Numbered from the stretch's first letter, positions 42,177 through 50,924 are shown. The stretch: DNA of 62,857 nucleotides from Chryseobacterium sp. FP211-J200 (GCF_001643375.1 NZ_LSHB01000053.1:1-62857), one strand, 5' to 3'. Translations and numbers: made by a program. Notes: generated from the letters alone by a model not told the origin.

Positions 42177-42446
42177 ATGGGAAATAAAACAAATGGCCTT
42201 TTGGCATTGTTAGGATTAGGAGCTTTGGCTTGGTGGAAATACAAAAAATCTTCTCCGGAAGATCAGCAAAAAGTGAAAGATACCATCAACACAGCGAAAG
42301 ATAATCTGACGAAATTCGGAAATGACCTGAAAGATAAAGCAACCCAAACAGCAGAACAATTGAAAGAGAAAGCTAATGAAACAGCAGATCAGTTCAAAAA
42401 TAAAGCTGAAGAAGTGAAAACAGATGTTCAGAACGCTGCACAATAA
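42177..42446 (+). CDS. YtxH-like/apolipoprotein-like small membrane-anchored stress protein
   Basis: An 89-residue protein: an N-terminal hydrophobic segment (about residues 8-20, LLALLGLGALAWW) followed by a long amphipathic helix of repeated 11-residue character (DKATQTAEQLKEKANETADQF). This is the YtxH or LEA/apolipoprotein-like pattern often associated with stress, but its function in Flavobacteriia is unknown. A strong terminator follows. Confidence 0.75.
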   Translation: MGNKTNGLLALLGLGALAWWKYKKSSPEDQQKVKDTINTAKDNLTKFGNDLKDKATQTAEQLKEKANETADQFKNKAEEVKTDVQNAAQ

Positions 42447-42452
42447 AAATAG

Positions 42453-42486
42453 AAAAAACGTCTCAGTAAAATGAGACGTTTTTTTT
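42453..42486 (+). terminator. Hairpin terminator behind the YtxH-like gene
   Basis: AACGTCTCA and TGAGACGTT form a perfect stem with a short loop, followed by eight T residues. Confidence 0.85.
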
Positions 42487-42497
42487 ATGCAAATATT

Positions 42498-43481
42498 TTA
42501 ATGGTAAGCTTTGGCTGGCCCGACCTCATTTTTGGATGGTAAATTCATCAAGACGATTGCGAAAAGTATCAATACAGTTCCTAGCCATTGGATGAGAATT
42601 ACTTTTTCGTTCAATAACATAAAAGCCATTGTCACTGAAACCGGAAGCTCCAAAGACGAGATGATACTTCCCAATCCCAAACCTGCCTTCGGGAATCCAA
42701 CGTTAAACAAAATCGGTGGAATAATGGTTCCAAACAATGCCAAAACAAATCCGTAAGTCCAGAAAATGGAATAATCGAATGGTCGAATGTGTTGTGTATT
42801 TTCTGTGAAATTGAGATAGAAAGATCTCAGTCCTTCAAAATGTAAAGGTCCAATTTGGGCAAAGAACAAGAATAAAAATACCACAATCAAACCGCCAGTC
42901 AACATTGTCATACTTTTCCTTAGGACTGGCAAATGGGTTGCGATCGTATTTGAGGTGAACATTGTCATCGTGAAAGATGCCGCTGCCAAAACGCCCCAGA
43001 AGATGCCGTGCCAGTCGATCTCGCCTTCCATATTGATCAGGTTGGTGGCTAGAACGGTTCCTGTCAAAACGATGATCACAGCAATTATTTTTCTGGCATT
43101 TGGGAATTTCTTCGCGATAAAACTTTCAACAACTACGCTGAACCAAACGGATTGCATCAACAAAACGATGGCGATGGAAACATTGATATATTGAACCGCG
43201 ATGTAATAGAACAAACTAGTGAATCCCATAGAAGTTCCTGCCAACATCAGCATTCTGATCTCCTTGGAAGTTGGTTTTGATAATTGTTTTTTTGAGGTTT
43301 TGGTTTGGATCAAATTCAATATCAACAATCCTATAAATCCTAATACAAACTGCGCTGTTGTCACCTCAGAAGTGGTAAATCCATCCTTGTAGGACATCTT
43401 TACAAACGTTGCCAGCATTCCGTAGATACTCGCTCCGATTCCGACAAACAGAACGCCTTTTAATATGTTTTTTTTCTCCAT
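42498..43481 (-). CDS. EamA-family (DMT) transporter
   Basis: A 327-residue membrane protein with about ten membrane segments arranged as two EamA halves (about residues 7-155 and 165-312). Typical family features are GFTTSEVTTAQFVLGFIGLLIL after segment 1 and LGSIISSLELPVSVTMAFMLLNEKV near the end. Members move metabolites, amino acids or drugs out of the cell; the substrate is unknown. Confidence 0.85.
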   Translation of the reverse strand: MEKKNILKGVLFVGIGASIYGMLATFVKMSYKDGFTTSEVTTAQFVLGFIGLLILNLIQTKTSKKQLSKPTSKEIRMLMLAGTSMGFTSLFYYIAVQYINVSIAIVLLMQSVWFSVVVESFIAKKFPNARKIIAVIIVLTGTVLATNLINMEGEIDWHGIFWGVLAAASFTMTMFTSNTIATHLPVLRKSMTMLTGGLIVVFLFLFFAQIGPLHFEGLRSFYLNFTENTQHIRPFDYSIFWTYGFVLALFGTIIPPILFNVGFPKAGLGLGSIISSLELPVSVTMAFMLLNEKVILIQWLGTVLILFAIVLMNLPSKNEVGPAKAYH

Positions 43482-43666
43482 AACTATTTTTGAGCGGGCG
43501 AATTTACGATATAAAATTTAAAATTAATTATATCTAGAATCTATCTGATTTAGAAAGTTATTGATGTATTCACAGGGAAATCTTGATTTTGAAATTTTAA
43601 ACAAAACACAATCTGCAAATCATTGATTTTAAACCATTTTAGGTCGCTTAATAAAATTAATGATAT

Positions 43667-43699
43667 AAAAAAACCGCCTCGTTAAAAACAAGGCGGTTT
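43667..43699 (-). terminator. Hairpin terminator of rpsA
   Basis: AAACCGCCTCGTT and AACAAGGCGGTTT form a stem followed on the minus strand by T residues, 26 bp beyond the rpsA stop. Confidence 0.85.
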
Positions 43700-43724
43700 C
43701 TATTATTTGAAAAAGAATTTTGGA

Positions 43725-45530
43725 TTAGTTTCCTTCTTCCATTTTTCTTTTCAATTCTGCCAATACATCGATATCACCAAGTGTTGATTTTTCTTCATTG
43801 TTAGAAGAAGATGATGTGTTGCTGTTATTGTTAGATCTGTTAGAGTTATCTCTTACATTCTTTTTCTCTTCGTCACGGAAGATTCCTGTGTGAGAAACCA
43901 CTACTCTTTTGAATTCTTTGTTGAATTCGATCACTTTGAATTGAGCTTCGTCACCTTTTTTGATTTTAGATCCGTCTTCCTTCTCTAATAATCTTGATGG
44001 GCAGAAAGCTTCAACTTCTACGTCTTCGAACTGGATAGATGCACCTTTGTCGTGTACTTCAGTAGCTTTTCCAGCGTGTACAGTTCCTTCAGCGTATTTA
44101 GTTTCGAATTTATCCCAAGGGTTTTCAGTCAATTGTTTGTGACCTAGAGACAATCTTCTTGCTTGCGTATCAAGTTCTAATACGATAACATCTAATTTAT
44201 CTCCAACTGCACAGAACTCAGATGGGTGCTTGATCTTCTTGGTCCAAGAAAGGTCTGAGATATAGATCAATCCATCGATTCCTTCTTCCAATTCTACGAA
44301 TACTCCGAAGTTTGTGAAGTTTCTTACAGTTCCAACGTGTTGAGAACCTACTGGATATTTAGCTTCGATATTTTCCCAAGGATCTTTGTTCAATTGCTTG
44401 ATACCTAGAGAGATCTTTCTGTCCTCTCTATCCAAAGTCAATACTTCTGCTTCTACCTCATCACCTACTTTTACGAAATCTCCTGCGCTTCTCAAGTGAG
44501 TAGACCAAGACATTTCAGAAACGTGGATCAATCCTTCTACACCTGGAGCGATCTCTACGAATGCACCATAGTCAGCAAGAACTACTACTTTTCCTTTTAC
44601 TTTGTCACCAACTTTCATGTCAGCAGAAAGAGCATCCCAAGGATGAGCTTCTAATTGCTTCATACCCAATTGGATTCTAGTTTTCTCGTCATCAAAATCA
44701 AGGATAACCACTTTTACAGTCTGTCCATCCTCAAGGATCTCAGATGGGTGGTTCACTCTAGACCAAGAAAGGTCTGTGATGTGGATCAATCCGTCAACAC
44801 CTCCTAGATCTACGAATACACCGTAAGAAGTAATATTTTTAACAGTTCCTTCAAGAACCTGTCCTTTTTCTAATTGACCGATGATCTCTCTCTTCTGTCC
44901 TTCAAGATCCGCTTCGATAAGTGCTTTGTGAGATACAACTACGTTTTTGAACTCAGGGTTGATTTTCACAACTTTGAACTCCATAGTTTTACCTACGAAC
45001 TGATCGTAATCTTTGATCGGTTTAACGTCGATCTGAGAACCTGGCAAGAATGCCTCGATTCCGTGAACATCAACGATCATACCTCCTTTAGTTCTAGATT
45101 TTACAAAACCGTTTACGATCTCTCCAGTTTCGTGAAGTTCGTTTACTCTATCCCAAGCTTTAAGCGTTCTAGCTTTTCTGTGAGATAACTGTAATTGTCC
45201 TGTTTTGTCCTCTCTTCTGTCAACCATTACTTCAACTTCATCACCTACTTTCAGGCCTTGGTTGTAACGGAATTCGTTTAGAGAGATCACACCTTCAGAT
45301 TTGAAGTTGATATCTACGATCGCTTCTTTATCTGTCAATCTTACAACTTTCCCGATGATCACATCGTTGTCTGCAAGATTGTTAAGAGAACCGTTGTAGA
45401 TCTCTTCCAATTCTTTCTTCTCGCTTCTGTCTTCTGCGTTAAGACCTGACTCGAAAGAATCCCAATCAAATTGTTCTGGTGTTACGTTTTGGTTCAATAG
45501 AACCTCTGCTGAATTTGTCTCTTTTGACAT
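43725..45530 (-). CDS. rpsA: 30S ribosomal protein S1
   Basis: A 601-residue product with six S1 RNA-binding domains, roughly at residues 55-120, 140-205, 225-295, 310-380, 395-470 and 485-555. The middle copies show repeated SYGVFVDLGGVDGLIHITDLSW, DYGAFVEIAPGVEGLIHVSEMSW and NFGVFVELEEGIDGLIYISDLSW patterns. S1 brings mRNA to the 30S subunit. The last 45 residues are a Ser/Asn-rich low-complexity stretch (NRSNNNSNTSSSSNN), a common Bacteroidota extension. A strong terminator follows and a promoter with a 5' UTR of about 115 bp precedes it. Confidence 0.94.
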   Translation of the reverse strand: MSKETNSAEVLLNQNVTPEQFDWDSFESGLNAEDRSEKKELEEIYNGSLNNLADNDVIIGKVVRLTDKEAIVDINFKSEGVISLNEFRYNQGLKVGDEVEVMVDRREDKTGQLQLSHRKARTLKAWDRVNELHETGEIVNGFVKSRTKGGMIVDVHGIEAFLPGSQIDVKPIKDYDQFVGKTMEFKVVKINPEFKNVVVSHKALIEADLEGQKREIIGQLEKGQVLEGTVKNITSYGVFVDLGGVDGLIHITDLSWSRVNHPSEILEDGQTVKVVILDFDDEKTRIQLGMKQLEAHPWDALSADMKVGDKVKGKVVVLADYGAFVEIAPGVEGLIHVSEMSWSTHLRSAGDFVKVGDEVEAEVLTLDREDRKISLGIKQLNKDPWENIEAKYPVGSQHVGTVRNFTNFGVFVELEEGIDGLIYISDLSWTKKIKHPSEFCAVGDKLDVIVLELDTQARRLSLGHKQLTENPWDKFETKYAEGTVHAGKATEVHDKGASIQFEDVEVEAFCPSRLLEKEDGSKIKKGDEAQFKVIEFNKEFKRVVVSHTGIFRDEEKKNVRDNSNRSNNNSNTSSSSNNEEKSTLGDIDVLAELKRKMEEGN

Positions 45531-45652
45531 TTTCTAAAAAATTTGTATTCCTAATTACTTCAGACTTTGGCTTTGCTGTGACTCCTGAAAAATATGGAAG
45601 ATGTTAATTGTTAATGTTTTACTTCGCCGAAAGTGCGTTCACAAAAGTGGTG

Positions 45653-45683
45653 CAAAATTAAGCAAAATATTTGAAATGAACAA
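45653..45683 (-). promoter_or_regulatory. Probable rpsA promoter (TTG-N20-TAATTTTG)
   Basis: On the minus strand TTG and TAATTTTG are 20 bp apart, matching the Bacteroidota primary sigma pattern. Transcription would start near 45647 and leave a leader of about 115 bases before the rpsA ATG. Confidence 0.6.
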
Positions 45684-45749
45684 TATTTTCAAAGAACTTG
45701 AATTTAATTATAACTTACTGATAATCAAATAAATATTATGCGAATTTTT

Positions 45750-45849
45750 AGGAGCTATTTCCCGCTATCCACTATTACTCCTCGCGCCAGAGCTTTTGTC
45801 CATCGCTTGCTGTGGGGTAACCGTTACTATCGGGGCTATTGGTTTTGTC
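45750..45849. repeat. Dispersed palindromic intergenic element, family B (second copy)
   Basis: AGGAGCTATTTCCCGCTATC at the left and CTATCGGGGCTATTGGTTTT then GTC at the right match the ends of the 13788-13900 copy; the middle differs completely. It lies in the rpsA/helicase gap. Confidence 0.75.
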
Positions 45850-45904
45850 GTTATATTTAACTAGACAATGCAATTTAGAATTTTCAACCATCTTCCAAAT
45901 CTCT

Positions 45905-45912
45905 TATCTTTG
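45905..45912 (+). promoter_or_regulatory. TATCTTTG -7 box immediately before the helicase start
   Basis: TATCTTTG lies four bases before the ATG at 45917. A start five or so bases after the box would be at or next to the ATG, giving a leaderless or nearly leaderless mRNA. No clear -33 box is visible. Confidence 0.45.
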
Positions 45913-45916
45913 CAAA

Positions 45917-47224
45917 ATGGAATTACAACCGATATTCGAAAAACTGCAGATTCAGGATATGAATCAAATGCAGAAATCTACATACACCGCTTCAGAAAAC
46001 GAAACCGACATTATTTTGTTGTCTCCAACAGGTTCCGGAAAAACTTTAGCTTTTCTGTTTCCTGTTCTCAGGAATTTAAAAACAGATGTTAAAGGAATTC
46101 AAGCTTTGATATTAGTTCCGGCTAGAGAATTGGCTTTGCAGATCGAGCAGGTTTTCAAATCGATGGGAACAGATTTCAAAGTTTCTATCGCTTATGGTGG
46201 TCACGACAAAAAAATCGAGGTCAATAACTTGATTGAGGCACCAGCAGTTCTGATAGGAACACCAGGAAGAATTGCTTACCATTTGAAAAACGAAAACTTC
46301 GATCCGGAAACAATCAAAACTTTGGTTTTGGACGAGTTCGACAAAGCTTTGGAACTAGGCTTCCAAGAGGATATGGAATACATCATTGGGTCTTTGACAG
46401 GTCTTTCTCAAAGAATCCTGACTTCTGCAACTGTGATGGACAACATCCCGAGATTTGTAGAACTGGACAATGAAAAGAAGATCAATTTCCTTAAAGAAAA
46501 CGAATCAAAACCAAACATCCAACTTCGAAAAGTGATGACGACTTCCGAAGATAAGTTGAATACATTGTTCCAATTGATCTGTAAAATCGGGAACAAAAGA
46601 ACTTTGATCTTTTGCAATCACCGAGATGCCGTTGATAGGATCTCAGAATTACTAAGAGAAAAAGGAATCCAGAGAGAAACCTTTCACGGTGGAATGGAAC
46701 AGGACGAGCGTGAGCGCGCTTTGCTAAAATTCAGAAATGACTCGGCAAGAATATTGATCACAACAGATCTGGCCTCAAGAGGTTTGGACGTTCCCGAAGT
46801 AGAATCCATCGTTCATTATCAATTACCTCCAAAAGAAGATGCGTTCATCCACAGAAACGGACGAACTGCAAGAATGAACGCGAAAGGTTTTGCTTATTTA
46901 ATCATGACCGAGGACGAGAATTTCCCATTCATCAAAAGCAATACGCCGGAAGAAAACGTTTCGGAAAGCAACCGTGTTCCAGAAAGAACACCGAACCAGA
47001 CGATATACATCAGTGCCGGAAAAAAAGACAAGGTGAACAAAGTAGACATCGTAGGTTACCTCATCAAAAAAGGAGAACTTGAGAAAGATGACATTGGTTT
47101 GATCGAAGTCAAGGACACCACTTCTTACGTCGCTGTCAATCGTAAAAAGACCATCGAATTGCTGAAAAAACTAGCCAACGAAAAGTTGAAAGGCAAGAAA
47201 GTAAAAATAGAGATCGCTTATTAA
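45917..47224 (+). CDS. DEAD-box RNA helicase with DEFD motif
   Basis: A 435-residue product beginning at ATG 45917, where the Q-motif and helicase core start. The motifs are SPTGSGKT (residues 36-43), PARELA (68-73), GTPGR, motif II DEFD (139-142) in place of DEAD, SAT, and the C-terminal domain with RGLDVPEV and HRNGRTAR. The C-terminal 80 residues (YISAGKKDKVNKVDIVGYL and after) match the DbpA/RNA-binding type seen in rRNA-associated helicases. The gene ends inside a terminator hairpin. Confidence 0.9.
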   Translation: MELQPIFEKLQIQDMNQMQKSTYTASENETDIILLSPTGSGKTLAFLFPVLRNLKTDVKGIQALILVPARELALQIEQVFKSMGTDFKVSIAYGGHDKKIEVNNLIEAPAVLIGTPGRIAYHLKNENFDPETIKTLVLDEFDKALELGFQEDMEYIIGSLTGLSQRILTSATVMDNIPRFVELDNEKKINFLKENESKPNIQLRKVMTTSEDKLNTLFQLICKIGNKRTLIFCNHRDAVDRISELLREKGIQRETFHGGMEQDERERALLKFRNDSARILITTDLASRGLDVPEVESIVHYQLPPKEDAFIHRNGRTARMNAKGFAYLIMTEDENFPFIKSNTPEENVSESNRVPERTPNQTIYISAGKKDKVNKVDIVGYLIKKGELEKDDIGLIEVKDTTSYVAVNRKKTIELLKKLANEKLKGKKVKIEIAY

Positions 47225-47239
47225 TAAGCGATCTTTTTT
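47211..47239 (+). terminator. Terminator overlapping the helicase stop codon
   Basis: AGATCGCTTA (47211-47220) pairs with TAAGCGATCT (47225-47234), followed by TTTTT. The stop codon TAA (47222-47224) lies in the loop, and the far end overlaps the oppositely oriented SMP-30 gene at 47238. Confidence 0.8.
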
Positions 47240-48128
47240 ATTGGATCCCGGAAACGTTCATTGACAAAGCGTAAACAGAATTTGAAGCGGTAATGAATAA
47301 TGTTGAATTATTTTTCCCACCAAAAGTCACGTTCGAGGTCCACTCTTCCTCGATCGGAATGTTGATTATTTTTTCTCCTTTGTTATTGAAAATCGTCACG
47401 TCTTTTCCTGTGAGGTAAAGATTTCCCTGACTATCAAGCGTCATTCCGTCTGATCCCATTTCGCAGAACAATTTCTTTTCTGAAAGTTTGCCTTCTCCTA
47501 AAATTTGATAAACATAAGTTTTTCCGGCATTGATATCGGAAACATATAGTTTTTTGAGTTTCTGGCTACCCACAATTCCGTTGGGTTGGACAAAGGTTTC
47601 CAGTTTTGTGATCGTTCCGTTTTGATTTCTATAATACAGATTTTTCTCAGGAATCTCAGCTTTGAAATTTTTCCAATAATCCCTTTCGTACAAAGGATCC
47701 GTGAAATAGATCCCGCCAAATTTATCGATCCAAAGGTCATTGGGGCCATTCAGTCTTTTGCCTTCGAAACCTTGTGATAAAACCTGGATCTCTTTATCCT
47801 TATTGATCTTCCAGATCTCGCCATTGTCATCAGAGCAAGTGATCAGGTTATCGTTTTTATCGAAATAAGTTCCGTTGGCCCGTCCTGTTTTGGCAAGAAA
47901 AAGCTCCACCTTATTGGTTTTCCAGTTCCAGAAATAGATCTTGTCATTCGGTTGGTCCGTGAAATAGACATTTCCTTCTTTATCGGAAGCCGGACCTTCT
48001 GTAAAAGTAAATTGACTCGAAAGAACTGTTGGTGGAACTTCAAATAATTTCTCACTTGTATTCTGAACTTTGCAATTCATCAAGATCATCAAAAATGCCA
48101 CATAACCAAGCTTCCAAAAACTTTTCAT
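47238..48128 (-). CDS. SMP-30/gluconolactonase-family lipoprotein
   Basis: A 296-residue product starting at ATG 48128, with a lipoprotein leader (MNC, Cys 18) and the SMP-30 beta-propeller features: FTEGPASDKEGNVYFTD (about residues 40-56), LNGPNDLWIDKFGGIYFTDP (about 130-149), and GPNDL metal-binding Asn/Asp. Family members hydrolyse lactones in sugar metabolism or related esters. Being lipid anchored it acts outside the inner membrane. It ends in a shared terminator region and is divergent from the MerR-like gene (80 bp between starts). Confidence 0.85.
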   Translation of the reverse strand: MKSFWKLGYVAFLMILMNCKVQNTSEKLFEVPPTVLSSQFTFTEGPASDKEGNVYFTDQPNDKIYFWNWKTNKVELFLAKTGRANGTYFDKNDNLITCSDDNGEIWKINKDKEIQVLSQGFEGKRLNGPNDLWIDKFGGIYFTDPLYERDYWKNFKAEIPEKNLYYRNQNGTITKLETFVQPNGIVGSQKLKKLYVSDINAGKTYVYQILGEGKLSEKKLFCEMGSDGMTLDSQGNLYLTGKDVTIFNNKGEKIINIPIEEEWTSNVTFGGKNNSTLFITASNSVYALSMNVSGIQ

Positions 48129-48157
48129 ACTGTAAATTCTAAAGTTGCAAGATACAA

Positions 48158-48190
48158 TTTGTGTAAAAGAATTAAAAATAATTATCTTTG
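48158..48190 (+). promoter_or_regulatory. Promoter of the MerR-like regulator (TTTG-N21-TATCTTTG)
   Basis: TTTG (48158-48161) and TATCTTTG (48183-48190) are 21 bp apart, in the usual Bacteroidota range, 17 bp before the ATG at 48208. Confidence 0.65.
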
Positions 48191-48207
48191 AAAATTCGAT
48201 CAAAACA

Positions 48208-48540
48208 ATGAAACTCAATCTTCCGGACAAACTCTATTATTCTATCGGCGAAGTTGCGAAAGCCTTCGACGTTAATACTTCTCTGATCCGCTATTGGGAA
48301 CAGGAATTTCCTATTATCAAACCGAAGAAAAACAAAAAGGGAAACCGCTACTTCACACCTTCCGACATAGAGAATCTGAAGATCATCTACCACCTCGTCA
48401 AAGAAAAAGGTTATACTTTGGATGGTGCTCGAGTGGCGCTGACAACCAACTCCAAAATCTCGGAAACCATCACCATCATTGACAGATTAGAATTCATTAA
48501 AGCAGAACTTCTGAAACTTAAAAATTCACTTAACGACTAG
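48208..48540 (+). CDS. MerR-family transcriptional regulator
   Basis: A 110-residue product starting at ATG 48208, with the MerR helix-turn-helix: YSIGEVAKAFDVNTSLIRYW (about residues 11-30), then a wing KNKKGNRYFTPSDIENL and a dimerisation helix. It has no obvious effector domain or metal-binding Cys, so it is a short, ligand-poor type. It is divergent from the SMP-30 lipoprotein gene and is followed by a multi-HhH protein gene 70 bp away. Confidence 0.85.
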   Translation: MKLNLPDKLYYSIGEVAKAFDVNTSLIRYWEQEFPIIKPKKNKKGNRYFTPSDIENLKIIYHLVKEKGYTLDGARVALTTNSKISETITIIDRLEFIKAELLKLKNSLND

Positions 48541-48610
48541 TTTAAAGTTTTTTTTATTCAATTGATCAATATTTGATTCATTTTATTTAACTTTGGTTAA
48601 AACACAGAAG

Positions 48611-49948
48611 ATGAATCAGAAATTACCTTTCCAGATTCGGAAGAGGCAGCTTTTCAGCCTTGCTATATTCGGAATTCTAATTATCCTGGCACAAGTTGGG
48701 TTTTCATTTTACAAGAAGAATCAACATTACGAAAAGCCTGTCATTAATTTCATTTCGGAAACCAAGTCGGAAATCATCCTTACGGAATTCAATCCAAATG
48801 AACTGGATGAAAGTCAATGGAGAAACCTGGGCTTCACAGAAAAGCAGGTCAAAACGATCTTGAAATATAAAGAAGTGGTTGGCGGAAATTTCAGTTCCAA
48901 AGAGCAATTCAAGAAATGTTACGCGGTTTCTCCCGAGAAATATGAGCAGCTCAAAAACTACATTTTACTTCCTGACACAAACTATGAAGCTAAAAAGGAG
49001 AACTACACTTATAAAACTTTTGAAAAGAAAAAGCTGAACATCAAAGGGAAATTCAATCCCGACAATTATTCTCAAACCGATTGGGAAGATCTCGGCTTTT
49101 CTGAGAAGCAAGCAGCGGCCATATTGAAATATAAAAATTATCTTGGCGGAAGCTTCATCAGTAAAGAAAAACTGAAGGAATGCTTTATCATCAATGATGA
49201 CCAATTTTCACAAATGTCACCTTACCTTATTCTGGCAGCCAAAACACCTGAAAACCTCGCTACTAAATTCGAGAAAAAGAAAGAAAAAGAAATAGCGAAA
49301 ATCCACAACTACTTTGACCCAAACGAATTGAATCATGAACAATGGCAAGCGTTAGGATTTTCTGAGAAACAAGCGAATGTCATCATAAATTATCGAGAAA
49401 AGAATCTCCGGGGAAGTTTTAAATCTTTGGATGATATCGAAAGATGTTTTGTGATTTCGAAAGAAAAATTCGAAGAGATGAAGCCATGGATCAAACTTTC
49501 TACTCCTGAAAAAGCAAAAACAAGTGAGGAAAAACAAGTCATCTCGGAAAAAACGGATTTTGGAAAGACCAATCTCAATGAGATCAGTTTTAAACAACTT
49601 CGAGAATTTGGATTCACGGAAAAAGATGCTGCAGGAATATTGGCTTTCAGAAAGAAACTTGGCGGATTCATGAATAAAAATCAATTATTGGAAACCTACG
49701 AGATCGATAGAGCTTTGGGCGAAAAACTGACCTATACAGCGAAACTTGATAATTCTAATGTTACAAAATACACACTAGCAAACGCTCCTGAAGACTGGCT
49801 GAAAAAACATCCGTATTTTAAGTTCTCTGCAGATAAAATTATCTACTATCGAATCACAAATCCTGATGATAAGAAGATCTGGAAATTTTTGAAACTAAAA
49901 CCTGAATATGAAGAAAAGATGAGACTTTATATTATCAATGATAAGTGA
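48611..49948 (+). CDS. Membrane-anchored protein with four ComEA-like helix-hairpin-helix repeats
   Basis: A 445-residue product starting at ATG 48611, with one membrane segment (about residues 16-34). After it come four repeats of about 70-90 residues of the ComEA/HhH type: NPNELDESQWRNLGFTEKQV (52-71), NPDNYSQTDWEDLGFSEKQA (152-171), DPNELNHEQWQALGFSEKQA (about 238-257) and LNEISFKQLREFGFTEKDA (about 321-339). A degenerate fifth unit is at the C-terminus. HhH domains bind DNA without sequence preference; ComEA acts in DNA uptake, so a role in DNA binding at the envelope is possible. Confidence 0.85.
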   Translation: MNQKLPFQIRKRQLFSLAIFGILIILAQVGFSFYKKNQHYEKPVINFISETKSEIILTEFNPNELDESQWRNLGFTEKQVKTILKYKEVVGGNFSSKEQFKKCYAVSPEKYEQLKNYILLPDTNYEAKKENYTYKTFEKKKLNIKGKFNPDNYSQTDWEDLGFSEKQAAAILKYKNYLGGSFISKEKLKECFIINDDQFSQMSPYLILAAKTPENLATKFEKKKEKEIAKIHNYFDPNELNHEQWQALGFSEKQANVIINYREKNLRGSFKSLDDIERCFVISKEKFEEMKPWIKLSTPEKAKTSEEKQVISEKTDFGKTNLNEISFKQLREFGFTEKDAAGILAFRKKLGGFMNKNQLLETYEIDRALGEKLTYTAKLDNSNVTKYTLANAPEDWLKKHPYFKFSADKIIYYRITNPDDKKIWKFLKLKPEYEEKMRLYIINDK

Positions 49949-49951
49949 CAA

Positions 49952-50072
49952 TTGATAGTTGATAGTTGATAGTTGAAAATTAATGATTTCAAAATCTCGC
50001 AGATTCAGCAAATCGGGCAGTACATATACAAAAAAGAAATTATTAGCTTCACATGAATGATCTGCGAGAGAT
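49952..50072. repeat. Tandem 7-bp repeat next to a CTCGCAGAT palindrome
   Basis: ATTGATAG TTGATAG TTGATAG TTG at 49952-49975 is followed by inverted arms CTCGCAGAT (49996-50004) and ATCTGCGAG (50060-50068). It fills the gap between the HhH gene and the RluF-like gene. Confidence 0.6.
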
Positions 50073-50097
50073 AAATAATTTCCAGTTTGGTAGAAAA

Positions 50098-50859
50098 TTA
50101 CTCAAAGGTCTTGCTGGAATCCTCTAGTAGTCCATTCAGTTCTGTCATTTCTTCGGCTGTGAGATCACGCCATTTTCCGACTGGAAGATCAAGTTTGATA
50201 TTCATGATCCGGACTCTTTTTAATTTTTTGACCTCATAATCCAGATATTCACACATTCTGCGGATCTGCCTGTTGAGACCTTGTGTGAGGACAATCCTGA
50301 AGTTCATAGTATCTATTTTTTCGACTTCGCACTTCTTTGTAATTGTGTCAAGAATCGGAACGCCATTTCTCATTTTCTCGAGAAACTTCTCTGTGATCGG
50401 TTTGTTGACTCGGACAAAATATTCCTTCTCGTGGTTGTTCCTGGCTCTCAGGATCTTGTTGACGATATCACCATCAGAAGTCAGGAGAATCAATCCTTCA
50501 CTTGGTTTGTCCAACCTTCCAATTGGGAAAATCCTTTTTGGATGGTTGATGAAATCAACAATATTGTTCTTTTCCCGTTTCGTATCCGTCGTACAAACGA
50601 TTCCCACAGGCTTGTTGAAAGCGATGTAAACAAAGTCTTCATCTTTCGGTTTTCTAATGGTCTTTCCATCAACGAAGATCTCGTCATCGTCAGAAACCTT
50701 GGTTCCCATTTCCGGCACTACGCCATTGACTGTGATTCTGTCTTCCTCCAAAAGTTTATCAGCTGCTCTTCTGGAGCAAAACCCTACTTCTGACAAATAT
50801 TTATTGATTCTAATTTTTTCCAAGCTTTCTAAATCTTTTGCAAAAATATGCTTTATCAC
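50098..50859 (-). CDS. rluF: RluF-like 23S rRNA pseudouridine synthase
   Basis: A 253-residue product with an S4 RNA-binding domain (RINKYLSEVGFCSRRAADKLL, about residues 17-37) and a pseudouridine synthase core with the catalytic Asp in GRLDKPSEGL (Asp 117) and LNRQIRRMCEYLDYEVKKLKR. The S4-plus-RsuA/RluF layout fits RluF, which modifies 23S U2604 in E. coli; RluB/RluE-type targets cannot be excluded. On the minus strand it follows the sorting-domain gene but has its own start after that gene's terminator. Confidence 0.85.
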   Translation of the reverse strand: MIKHIFAKDLESLEKIRINKYLSEVGFCSRRAADKLLEEDRITVNGVVPEMGTKVSDDDEIFVDGKTIRKPKDEDFVYIAFNKPVGIVCTTDTKREKNNIVDFINHPKRIFPIGRLDKPSEGLILLTSDGDIVNKILRARNNHEKEYFVRVNKPITEKFLEKMRNGVPILDTITKKCEVEKIDTMNFRIVLTQGLNRQIRRMCEYLDYEVKKLKRVRIMNIKLDLPVGKWRDLTAEEMTELNGLLEDSSKTFE

Positions 50860-50872
50860 AACTTAATACAAC

Positions 50873-50902
50873 AAAAAAGCTCCACTATTGAAGTGGAGCT
50901 CT
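50873..50902 (-). terminator. Hairpin terminator of the sorting-domain protein gene
   Basis: AGCTCCACT and AGTGGAGCT form a stem followed on the minus strand by six T residues, 22 bp beyond the stop at 50925 and before the next minus-strand gene. Confidence 0.85.
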
Positions 50903-50924
50903 AGATGAATTAAAAAGAAACAGA

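Larger units (their letters stand above)
45531..45916. other. 386-bp intergenic region between divergent rpsA and helicase genes
   Basis: Holds the rpsA promoter and leader (45531-45683), a family B palindromic element (45750-45849) and the helicase promoter box just before 45917. No open frame or further RNA is supported. Confidence 0.6.

Noticed and set aside
47238-48230. SMP-30 protein with 34 extra N-terminal residues
   Set aside because: The extra part runs across the MerR promoter and start region, and would bury the lipoprotein leader that starts at 48128.
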